A stretch of DNA of 64,000 nucleotides from Hybos culiciformis (taxonomy: Eukaryota; Arthropoda; Insecta; Diptera; Hybotidae), in assembly GCA_964007475.1 (NCBI GenBank), contig OZ023273.1, positions 122,869,812-122,933,811 of the forward strand, read 5' to 3'. Position numbers and translations under genes: made by a program. The notes under the pieces were generated by a model. That model was given only the letters and a program-made list of their open reading frames with translations. It was not told the DNA's origin and did not search any database. Each line of letters begins with the position of its first letter. The first letter of the stretch is position 1. Shown in pieces: positions 36,608 through 50,882 of the stretch.

Positions 36608-37454
36608 AAAATTTAAAGAATATGGAAGAAACAAGAAAGACAAACTTAAGTATGTGAAAATAAATAATATTATACATAGAATACTAACAATTAACAAGGA
36701 AATTAAAATGCTTTTTCAATTAAATGTATGTATAATAATATTTCCTTTAGAATTAAAATTTTATTAACAAAATTTTAAAACCATCTGTGCATTAGTCTAA
36801 TATGAATATATAATTAATGCATATATATATAATGAAATGTATGATTTTTTTCTTTTTAATTACATCAATCTGTAAAAGATATTTCTATTAATTTTTTAAA
36901 TAAGCTTAAATGAAAATTAATGAAACCAGGTGAACTAAAGGTGGTACATACACATTTTAAACGGACGCAAAGTGTGTGTGGTTTTTATTTTTGAATAATA
37001 AAACATTCATTTTTTTTCTTTGGAAAATATCTCATCAAGATTCATAAAAAGATATAAATATCTTTTAAAAAAGAAAATTATTTTTTTAAAATTAATTTTT
37101 TTTTTAATAAAAAAAAAGTTATAAAAATGTGAAAGAAAAGTCATAAAATTGAAAAGTAAGAGCCATTTATTAATAATTGTCCTTTAAAAAAGAATCTAGT
37201 CTCTTTAGTTAAGAAAAAAACTACCTCGAGAAGTTTTTTTGTTCGATTCTTCAGATAATTTTCTTCTTACTATTTTGAAATATCTCCTTAAAATAATTTT
37301 CTTGTTATCATTTAAAGTGTATCCCACTGTTTACTCTCAATGTTTTAATGATGTTCTTGAAATATTTTCTGAGGTACATTATACATATTTTTCTTTTTAC
37401 ACAATTTTAGAAAACATCATACTGTGTAAGTCTCGGGAACTATCATTCTTCTGA
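36608..37454 (+). other. Speculative two-exon plus-strand ORF inside the sarcolamban intron
   Basis: An ATG at 36622 opens MEETRKTNL and reaches a GTATGT donor (36650); an acceptor CGATTCTTCAG at 37244-37254 continues in frame to a stop at 37454, giving 75 aa with a weak hydrophobic stretch (FLLTILKYLLKIIFLLSF). Upstream, TATAAATTAC near 36393 and a GTAAGG donor near 36456 could be a promoter and first exon. Composition is otherwise that of random AT-rich DNA and no family is recognised, so it is listed only as a candidate. Confidence 0.15.
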
Positions 37455-38778
37455 TTAGAAGCTCCATCAGAAATTTGTCTTTATTTTGTCTTTTGTCAAC
37501 TCAATTTTAGAATTTTTACAATTAGTATTAATTAGTCGAATAAAAGAGAAACTTTTATTTCATGAACTTGATAATATTATAGAGCTTCCGTTCGTACATT
37601 TTCATTTTATATATGTATAATTAATTCTTTTAAATATTTCCATGCAATTAATAATTATTTTATATATTATAAATAAAAATAAATATATACAAAATATATT
37701 TATATCAAAATTTTCCCCAATAATATTACAAAGTCTTTTATGTTTCAATAAATTTCATTATTGCTCTTAGTCACATTTTGAGAGCGTTTATTCCAATCAT
37801 AAAAATTATTAACTATAAGTTCAGGAAATAAATTTTCACCCACTCTTGGAATTTAAAGTAAAAAAAAAATATAAATAAAAGACATATTTCTAATTTTTAA
37901 GTTATTAAAACGGACAGTGACAAATAAATTTTAATTTACTCAAATAAAAAGTATTTTAATAAAAAAAGATTAAAAAATAACCTATGTTGTCAAACAAGAA
38001 ACTCTCCTGTCACTTATTGCCTTAAGATTTTTCACACAACGCCATTCATAAAAATTAAAATCTTACAATATGTAGTAATGCTGTGATTTTGTTATTATGT
38101 AAAAAATATTTTAATTTATATTAAATACATACATACATAACACACATATAATGTATGTAATTAATATTAAATAATATAATTAATAATAAAAAATTTTGGA
38201 AAAAAAAATTATTTAAAATTTTTCCTATATATACTTTTATATATCACACACGTGTAAAATTATTAAATTAATTTTTTTATCATATTCTTTTTTTTTTATT
38301 ATGGCAATGAAAACAATAATTTGTGAAAATTTTATTTTTATTAATTTTCTTGATTTTTATTTTCATCAATTAGGTAAATATTTCTTCAATATACGAAACT
38401 AATAAAATCTAAAATTATTTTATATCATTATTTAGTTTTATAATGCTTTTGAACTTTTAACTTTAAATAATATAAATTTCAGGCACTCATTATAAATGTT
38501 TTTTAAAATTACGATATTGATATTGGGTTTCTGTACGTCACTATATTCTATTTCGCTATTTCCTATTTCGTAGCGCCATAAAGATCATGACGTATGATAT
38601 TCGAGCGGTACGGTTCAATTTTCAAAATTTTCCATAAAATAATTTAATACGTTTAAGTACACGACTTAATAGCCTTTTTAGATGATGGAGATACACTGAA
38701 GGTGAAAATACGTACCTACACCAAAACCAAATAAGATTTTGAGAGCTAAAAAAATTCTGAACTTATTTGTTATTAATT

Positions 38779-38883
38779 CAGCACGCCGAAGCTGAAAGAA
38801 GATTCAGAAGAATGAATATAAGATTATTCAGTTTGCGCAAAGCTTATCACCGATGTCATCATATTTGGATCCTTTATCTATGA
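38779..38883 (+). pseudogene. Possible hAT transposase C-terminal relic
   Basis: One frame reads QHAEAERRFRRMNIRLFSLR, resembling the (S/H)(N/S)AEAER-F...MN motif of the hAT transposase dimerisation domain. A stop follows within about 35 codons and nothing upstream extends the similarity, so it is at most a decayed fragment; chance resemblance is possible. Confidence 0.3.
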
Positions 38884-40005
38884 CTATGCTGTAGTCTGTA
38901 GTCCTTGAAAGCTTGTACAAACAATACTTTCATTTTTTATAGCGTTACAATTCTTACATTTTTCTTAGCGTACCTACAGGTTGTTGAAAACTTTGAATAT
39001 CACCACTGAGTTTAGTATACACTTAGTTATATATATAATATTCATTCCTCGTTATTTATTTGAATACAATTTCCAATTTTTTTGCTTATAAAGGAACATC
39101 AATTTTGTCTACATTTCAGAAAACATTCGTTTAATAATTTTAATTTTAAATCCTTCAAAATAATTTTAAATTGTCGAACTTTGGAATATGTTTAAAAGAA
39201 AAATTATTCATGATTCTACTTATAATATGAAAAAAAAAAAAGTATTTTTCAATATTTTTCAATTTTTTTTTTAGACAAGATAAATTATTGTGTTCAATTT
39301 ATTATTGCTTTAATGGAATTTATTGATTTTTTTATAAATTTAAACATAAAGCACAGAAATAATTTACAAAATATTATTGTTTTATATAAAAAAAAATCTA
39401 TTTAAAATTAGAGTTGAGCTGTTTAATAATTTTTGGAGGGAAAATTTTCCCGGGAAAAACTTTTTTTTTATAACCAGATATTAAAATTGATATAAACTTT
39501 AATTTTGATATAGTTTGTCTTTTTTTTTTAACAATATGATCTATTACCGCCCAGCCAAAACAATGACTCTATATACGAATCGCTTTCTTTTCCATTATGA
39601 TAGAAAATTTATATAGTCAATAAGTGAAATTCGGAAATTCTTTTTCCAATAAAAAAACAATTACCTATTATACCTTAACGGCAGAAAAGACTTTTCAAAA
39701 AACATTCTAAAAATACTACAAATATAAATAACTTATTGGTTTTACAATATTCTACGGCTTTGATTATAAGCTCTATTTCTCACAATCTCACAAAAGTCTT
39801 GAAAGGATTAATTATTTTGCCTCATCCACCTATTTATTTTGATTATAGGCTACACATGACATCCAAAGAAATTGATTATTACATAGGTATATATTCAACG
39901 TACGTAATATACATATGTATACAAAGTACGTTATATTATAAAGTAAAAAATGTATAATAATAACTACAGTCGTTGTAAAATATCATACATAATATTATTA
40001 CTTAC

Positions 40006-40150
40006 TTATTGGTTCTTCATGATCTTCATATTTGGAAATTTAATTGCAGGCTGTGTAAACAGCGTACAGTACTAGCAATAATGATAGTAAAATCATAAAA
40101 GTTGTTAATAAACTTCTAACTTCATTCATTTTGATTAAGTTGAGTTTTTA
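40006..40150 (-). other. Scl: Exon carrying the upstream sarcolamban-like ORF
   Basis: On the minus strand the exon is framed by acceptor ACCTATTTCAG (ending 40151) and donor AATAA|GTAAGT (40005-40000). The complete 29-codon ORF sits inside with 21 nt before the ATG and 34 nt after the stop. Near-consensus sites on both sides of such a short ORF argue strongly that it is a transcribed internal exon. Confidence 0.65.
40040..40129 (-). CDS. Scl: Sarcolamban-like SERCA-regulating micropeptide A (29 aa)
   Basis: A complete 29-codon ORF starting M-N-E-V-R-S, followed by LLTTFMILLSLLLVLYAVY and a short polar TACN tail. It shares with the other peptide of this locus the M-x-E start, the TTF-x-IL core at the same positions, the Leu-rich helix and the Tyr-x-x-Tyr spacing, and agrees with Drosophila sarcolamban as I remember it. 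Expected role: a type of sarcolipin/phospholamban analogue in the sarcoplasmic reticulum membrane that lowers SERCA calcium affinity in muscle and heart. It lies wholly inside one exon, 5' of the second peptide; Drosophila likewise encodes two peptides at one locus, so a bicistronic or alternatively spliced transcript is plausible. Confidence 0.85.
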   Translation of the reverse strand: MNEVRSLLTTFMILLSLLLVLYAVYTACN

Positions 40151-40218
40151 CTGAAATAGGTGAATATAAAAAATATCTTGATTAAATTCATTTATTTTCA
40201 AATTGATCCTATCCTATC

Positions 40219-40250
40219 AAGGAGTCATATTCAAACGAATGTGACTCCTT
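40219..40250. repeat. 14-bp-stem hairpin
   Basis: AAGGAGTCATATTC and GAATGTGACTCCTT pair fully (one G-U) around an AAAC loop. It lies 69 bp upstream, in transcription sense, of the sarcolamban A exon acceptor, so it would be in the intron. Role unknown. Confidence 0.7.
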
Positions 40251-40848
40251 TATTTTTTTGGAATTTTTAACTTCGTCCAACTCAATAAATTAAGATATTA
40301 CATCATAATAAAATCATCGAAAATAAAATTATCTTTTGTTCGACTTTTGGTTTTTTTTTAATTTACTGAAAAATTATTATTTTTGGACATACTGACACCC
40401 TCTGTCCGATTTGCCGGGAATATGTAAAATACTATGATGTGAAATATCGATTTCATTAATGCTAAATTATGAATTCATACACTTTATAATTACAATATAA
40501 AAATATGCTACTTATGTATATTAATGACAAAGACAAATTGCATCTAACTTTTAGAGTTAATATTAATATCCTTTTGATTTATTAAAATCGGCTAATTTAC
40601 AACTATAATCTATGCGGGAAAAGAAAAATTTACCTAATGAATCATTTTTATTTCCCAAAATCCTACAAAAAAAATTTTAATTTAATTATTGCTATTAGCC
40701 AATCTTTATGAATATTAATGATAGATAATAAAATAACCGGCAGCGGTAATATTAGAAATATTAGAAAATATTGAAAACAAAATTATTATGATTAATCTTT
40801 AATTTTTTCTATTAAATGTAGCAACACACATATATTGATATTTATTAC

Positions 40849-40896
40849 ATATATTATATATATATATTATATATATATTATATATATTATATATAA
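40849..40896. repeat. (TA)n / TATATATTA low-complexity repeat
   Basis: Repeated units of TATATATTA form an almost pure A/T dinucleotide block of about 48 bp. Confidence 0.85.
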
Positions 40897-41933
40897 TTAA
40901 TATGAGTGTTGTATGTATCAGAAATACATGTAGTATGAATATATAAAAAAATATGTTTTTTTAAATCGTCAATTTGATTTATATCTGAACATATGAGCTG
41001 ACCGTTAGAAAATTTAAAAAAAGAATAGAAATAAAATAAATTATGAAAATCCTTGAACATACACAAAACTCAAATTTTTTACGAAAAAAATATATATGTA
41101 CCTAACATAATATATATAGAATAAATAAACATACTATATGTATAACAATTTATTTTATATTTTTGGAATTTAAAAATTTTTTATGACAATAAAATATTTA
41201 TAAAAATAATACTAAAAATAAATCTTAGAGAATTGCTCTATTTTCTTTTTCATTCTAAATAGATAACAAATACATCATATTAGGTAGTAAGAGTAACGTA
41301 CTATTTAATTATTAATTTTTAAGATCATCAAATTTACTACAAATTATCTAATTCATAATAAACAATAATAATGTGAAAATAAGTAATCACAGAAAATTTT
41401 TATGTTGTTGACAGTGGTTTTCAACAGGTCCTTTAACATGATTGAAAAGCATCAAATCATTTTTATGGATGGATTTTTATAATGGATACAAGTTGAATAT
41501 TGTCCAGTTATATTGTAAAACTCTTGAATTATGTTGAAAGTTTAAAAGTTTTTCAATTTGGCGCATGCTGGACATCCAACTCGTCTTAATCATGTTTAAA
41601 TGATCCACAGGCCACATTTTTACTCAACAATGATTATGTAAGTAGGATATTGACATATTCATGTATGTGTAAGAAAAAGAATAAATTTAAAAAAAATTAT
41701 AACAAAAAATTCTCTTGTTTTATTTATAAAAAAAAAAGGATTAAGCACATTGATTCTTGTTTGATGTCTTTTTTTTTTGATAGTTATAAAATTGAAATTA
41801 TTTTGAGTAGGAATTCTTCTGAAATAATTCAATAAATCTCTTTTTTTTCTTTAAATTATTACTATGGTAGTTTTTTTTTTTTAGGTCAACAGAATTATTC
41901 GGTTCTATGATTCTTAATCATAACCTGTTGCCA

Positions 41934-42227
41934 TTAAGCATTGAGTAATAATATTTATAAGAGGGACAGAATTCATACAAGTAAATTTTTTTCAAAAATT
42001 ATGACAATATTTTGAATGTATTGAGTAAACTTTTTTAACTCAAATGTGTTTATTCTTAATTTTATTATTTTTATTATTGTATTAAGAATAAACACATTTG
42101 AGCATGAAATTTTTCTTCAATACATTGAAAATATTGTCATCATTTTTGAGTTATTTGAAAAAAAAATTCTGAAATTTACTTGTATGAATTCTGACCCTCT
42201 TATAAATATTATTCCTCTATGCATTAA
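41934..42227. repeat. Long foldback (imperfect palindrome) about 290 bp
   Basis: The left arm, from TTAAGCATTGAG through AATAATATTTATAAGAGGG and AGAATTCATACAAGTAAATT to CTCAAATGTGTTTATTCTTA, is repeated as reverse complement on the right, with small gaps and mismatches, around a ~22-bp loop near 42078. TTAA occurs at both outer ends. It is probably a foldback MITE; TTAA would be compatible with a piggyBac-type target but the termini do not show piggyBac ends. The plus-strand ORF at 42046-42270 is a shadow of the palindrome. Confidence 0.75.
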
Positions 42228-45200
42228 GTTAGCCATTAAGTTATTTCAAAAAAAATCAATATGTACTTAAATCACAATATTATAAATATTTTAACACCAA
42301 TATTTAAGATGCAAATTTTTTGTTTTTTTTTTTAGAATTAATAGACAATTAATCTGTTTATTAAAAAAGAAAAAATAATATAATTTTTAATTTATGTGGT
42401 CACTATTAAAAAAAAGTCTATAAACCGAAAGAAGCGCGAAAAAAAAAATTCTTAAATGTTTTCTAATATTAAATTGTTTTTTTTTTGTTTTCTTTTTTTA
42501 ATGCACAGTATATAAATAAGTTCTCCAAAAGTTTTCTCCACAAAAGAAAAACAAAAAAAAAAAAAAACTATTTTTTTGAAAATTTTTAATTACCTAATTT
42601 GAATTCCTTAATTCTCAAAAATAAATTCCAAATTTTAATTTCAAGAACCAATTTTATTGAAATTCAAATTCAAACTGAAGATAGAAAAATTGAAATTTTC
42701 TTTTCATATGCAAATAAAACTTTAAATTTTTTATATATTATAATTTTTTTTTTTTTTTATGAAAGTCGGAATTTTTATTTATTTATTTTTTTTTATTATA
42801 CCTACATACAAATATTTTTTAATAATTGATGGAATTAAAAAAGTGGAAAAATCAAATTTAATATTTAAAAAAAAAAAAAAAATTAATAAAATAATATTTA
42901 AGAGTTTGTGTAGTTTTGTGATATTCCAAAGAGTTTGCTTGGATTCTATTTTAAACCTTTTCGGAAAATCCTGATATTCAAATTAAAATTTCTATCCAAC
43001 TTATTCTAATTTCTAGGAATCATATCAAAATAATTACAATATTGAGTTTAAATCAAATATCTAAGTTATGAGCCTATTCTGGAACTTACCGAGAAACATA
43101 CTCAAATTCTAATAGAAAGAAATTCAAATATGTGTATTAATATAAGCATACTTCAATTTTAATCAAATGAAAACCAAATAATTACTGAAATGAGTTTAGG
43201 AATAGACCTATTAATTTATTTTGTCATCTTGTCATCATTGAACTAATAGACAATAAACGATTAAACTGAATAATAAGTAAAATATCACAATATTGGGGAA
43301 ATGTCATTCGTTAAATACTTAATAAACAAAATTTCGTATAATACCTAAATAACTAAGATAAAAAAATTAAATATTACAGAAGTAAATTGCCTAAGCTATG
43401 AAATAATTTAAGCATTCATATAAAAGAATAAAACAAGAGAAATAAGTAAATGAAATCCTGGAATTAATATTAACTTTCGATTTATAAAACATATTTCTGA
43501 AATTATAGCTGTCTGTGAAAATGGAAACGCATTCTATGGGATGAATTGAAATAACCATTATTTATTTATTTCAAGAAATAATAACAAATTTTCTTTTTTA
43601 ATATTTAGTTTTTAATGAATGATTATATTATTACATGTAAAATTTATCCTTAGAATTATATTTTATAATGTCAAATTTTGGAAAACATTAATTTTGTTTT
43701 TATTCTTCGAATTCCCCAAAATTATTCAATTACACAAATATTTTGTAATGCCATCATTTCCTCAAAGCTGAATTTAATTTGATTGGGGTTAGGCCCTTTG
43801 AATTAAACATAAAAAGGATAGTCAGTACTGTACTTAAGATACTTATAATTTATTATGCGTAACATAAAAGCGTAAAGAAAAAATATCTAAAAATATATTC
43901 GCATGCTGAACTTTAAAAAATTCAAGTTTTTAGTTTGTGTTAGTAGGACCTGATGTTCTTAAGGAAAATTATACAAAATATTTACATATATGAATACCTA
44001 TATACATTGTAGATACATATATATATATATATGCATATTTTTTTTTTTTTTGAAAATATGAAATTTATAAAATTATTATCATACCAATATTATTCAACAT
44101 TATAGTATATATGAAAAAATGAGAAACATAATGATTTATTCTATAATTCAAGAAAAAGAAACAAGGGGCAAATATTTTATTATGATAAATTTTCTTGCGG
44201 AATTAATTTCCAGATGTTTAAAACAAATTAAATTCAACTTATAAGTTCTAACTATAGGTATGTTACATTTATATTTGAAAAAACAAAAAAAAAAATAAGA
44301 GTTCAGTTTATATACTCAAAGTTAAATTAATTATGCCGAATAAGGACAGTTCACAATATTTTTCTTCATTTAAAAAGTAATGTACATATTTTTGCTTAGT
44401 TTACTTTTTATATCTCAATTTCACTATATTTTTCTTTGCCTACTAAAAATAAGACGTTTTTTGACATTAGTTGTAGAATTTGTCTTCTGACCATGACAAA
44501 CAAAACTAATATTTTGAAAATTAACAACATAACACACTGAGTTAAAAATTTTAGCCTTAATACTAATAGGCCTATTCCGAAACTTATTATGAAATGATAC
44601 TAGAAAACTCAGACCCTTATTAGGTTTTGCCTTGAAATGCGAGATTCTCTGAAACGTATCTATAGAAACAATTTATACACAATTTTAGAGCTTTGTTAAC
44701 ACAAGAACATTATAAAACGAAATGTATGTATTGAAAAAAATTGATTTTTTGATCCATAATTTTACATAACAGTTAAGATTAGAAAATTTTTTATACGATT
44801 TCACTTTAACGGAATATAAAAAAAAAATTGAATATCGCATTGCTGGTCAAGTGAAAGGTGTAAGCGCTCTTTCTTGATATTTCTATTTGTTTTATTTTTT
44901 GCTTTGGTAAAATGATTTTTTTTCATCTTCTAATTTTATATTTAACTCTGTTGTTAATTTTTTTTAAACTAAAAATACAAAACTATCCTTGTATTTTTTT
45001 TGTTTCATATTTTTGAAATTTTTCACTTTTACTCATGTTAATAAACTTGATAGCGCCTAGAAATTCCCCAAAAAATAAGTACAAAGAAAAATATTTGAAA
45101 GACGCCTTGATCTGTGCAAAAAAAAAAAAAAAACTGACAAAAAATTCAGTTTCAGGAAAGTTAATCATACTTAAGAAAAACGGTAATAGTATTATGAATC

Positions 45201-45659
45201 TTTCATATTACATTTCAATGAAATAGTCTTATTCAATAAAATTAACATATTAAAAATTAATCACTTCACCGTCAATAACATATTAACAATTGTTAAAATA
45301 ATTAATTTGTGGCGATCTCGATATTGGGTTGAAAATAAAAATTATCGATAAAATTATTTTGAATGATAATAATTAATCATTAATTACCCTTATGATAGAA
45401 CTTATTAGTTAATTAAAAAAAAATATTTTGAAAAAGTTCATCTTAAAACTCAAGCGTTACAGAAACTTCGATCGATATGAATTCGTGAAAAAGTGACTGA
45501 AATTTATGATATTAAACAATTTACATTACGTGTTTTAAAGTAATCAAAAAATATTTATTTCATTATAATATAAAAATTAAATTCAATATACTTTGAATTT
45601 GTATTTTCATTTAATTTTTTTCTATGCGAATAAAATAAATATGCCGAACAAATTTACTT
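42228..45659. other. AT-rich non-coding sequence
   Basis: No exon or complete repeat recognised; several 60-75 codon ORFs (42599-42974, 44983-45226) are AT-composition artefacts. It would be first-intron sequence if the promoter at 45.7 kb belongs to the sarcolamban-like unit. Confidence 0.45.
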
Positions 45660-45726
45660 CTTCAATTCAATCTGTCAGCAGCCACTCCGCTCCGATTGTG
45701 TACTCCAATTGTACACCTTTTTATAA
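45660..45726 (-). promoter_or_regulatory. Candidate TATA promoter and first exon (sarcolamban-like unit?)
   Basis: On the minus strand TATAAAAAGG (45725-45716) is followed about 30 nt later by a patch unusually GC-rich for the region (CGGAGCGGAGTGGCTGCTGA) and then a possible donor GAAGAA|GTAAAT. It lies between the HP1 3' end and the two micropeptide exons and points toward them. The link to sarcolamban is inference from position only. Confidence 0.25.
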
Positions 45727-45900
45727 CATTAATTTGACCACATTTTTTATACAAATTTTATCAATTAATTAATAATTTTGTCCAATAACTAAAAAACTCT
45801 TAACAAAAATTTTTAAATGAAATGTTTTCAACTTGAAGAAGTAAATTCATAGAATTGAAAAATATAATTAAGAAACATCATAATAAGACATAAAAAATGT

Positions 45901-45906
45901 TTTATT
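45901..45906 (-). terminator. Poly(A) signal of the HP1 gene
   Basis: AATAAA on the minus strand about 60 nt past the HP1 stop codon, the first such hexamer after the gene. Confidence 0.6.
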
Positions 45907-45965
45907 CTGATTATTTTAAATTATTAAAAATAGGAGAAAAAAAATACACTTATAATAAACAGCAA

Positions 45966-49957
<3,992 letters not shown>

Positions 49958-50690
49958 TATTTTTGATCAATTGCTTTGAAGTTTTTGATTAAATTAAATC
50001 TAAAATAAAAAAAATAATTTTTATAAAATAAAATGTTTTTAAGTTTTTTTTTTTTGTTTTGTAAATTGATTTAAAAAAAAAAGAAGAGAAATTGATAAAA
50101 AAAAAATATCGGCTTCGTTGTGTTGTGTTGCGTCTCTTTTTTTTTTTTTTTATTATTTTCTTACTTTTTTTTTAATTTTTTCAATTTAATTTGATAATTT
50201 AAAAAATTAAATGCTATGTTTTATTTTAATTATTCCTTTAATTTCTTATTAATTATTCTTTTTTATTTTAATAGTTAAATAAATTCCTTTTTTTTTTTTA
50301 AAAGCGGCTTCTTTATGTTTTCTGTTTAACTTGTCTGTCCTTTATATTCAAACATTCACCACTAAACACCAACGATTCCCACCATTTTTTTTCATAAATT
50401 TATTGTCATTTACATATTAAATCAATGTACCGGTATTCATGTGTGTTTTCTGCACATCTCTGGAGTGTTAGCCAACGCTAAAGTTGAACTTATAATCAAA
50501 GTATATTTAATGCAAGTAGAGAATCTTTAGATTACCTTCTATATTCATTTTAATTAAAACTTTTTATAACGATTGAATTATTATGTAAATCGGATAAAAT
50601 TTTTATTTAAATTGAAATTTTTAAGTGGCTAATTAATTAAATAATTAATAAAATGGATAAAAAGCAACAATAAAGATATTTTCCTTCAAG
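49958..50690 (-). other. HP1 5' flank, possible 5' UTR intron and promoter
   Basis: 49958-49999 is probably leader RNA. Beyond the acceptor at 50000-50001 I could not fix a first exon or TATA/initiator; GC-richer patches at 50106-50130 and 50300-50345 are the best places to look. Confidence 0.35.
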
Positions 50691-50710
50691 ATTTAACCAT
50701 ATCGCGACTG

Positions 50711-50747
50711 GCGGTCAAAATTCATGTTCAAAATGAATTTTGACCGC
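50711..50747. repeat. 15-bp perfect inverted repeat GCGGTCAAAATTCAT
   Basis: GCGGTCAAAATTCAT (50711-50725) and ATGAATTTTGACCGC (50733-50747) form a perfect stem with a 7-nt loop. The right arm, extended to ATGAATTTTGACCGCGAC, recurs at 51161-51178, and close variants at 51359-51375 and 53070-53086, so it is part of a local repeat family. Confidence 0.75.
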
Positions 50748-50856
50748 GACTCGATTTATAAGGCTGTCACACTTCGGCATTTTAATGGCTTTTTGAAAAA
50801 GCTATCATCGTTGTGGCTATTTCGTGGCTTTTTCCATACAAAAAAAAGAAAAAAAG

Positions 50857-50882
50857 CTAGTGGCTTTTCAAAAAGCCACTAG
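50857..50882. repeat. 12-bp perfect palindrome CTAGTGGCTTTT
   Basis: CTAGTGGCTTTT, a 2-nt centre, and AAAAGCCACTAG. GTGGCTTTTT-type words also occur at 50772-50840, suggesting subterminal repeats of a transposon spanning roughly 50763-51141, where GTCACACTT on the left and AGTGTGAC on the right could be remnant inverted ends. Confidence 0.55.

Larger units (their letters stand above)
35845..40005 (-). other. Intron between the two sarcolamban-like exons
   Basis: Bounded on the minus strand by donor GTAAGT (40005 down) and a T-rich acceptor ending ATAG (35845). It contains a possible transposase relic near 38779 and a doubtful plus-strand exon series at 36.4-37.5 kb. Joining the exons is inferred; they could also belong to alternative transcripts. 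Confidence 0.5.
40151..41933 (-). other. Upstream intron or flank of the sarcolamban-like unit
   Basis: No exon recognised. It holds a perfect 14-bp-stem hairpin at 40219-40250 and an (AT)n block at 40849-40896. Confidence 0.5.

Noticed and set aside
42046..42270. 74-codon ORF
   Set aside because: Falls inside the 290-bp foldback; a by-product of the palindrome.
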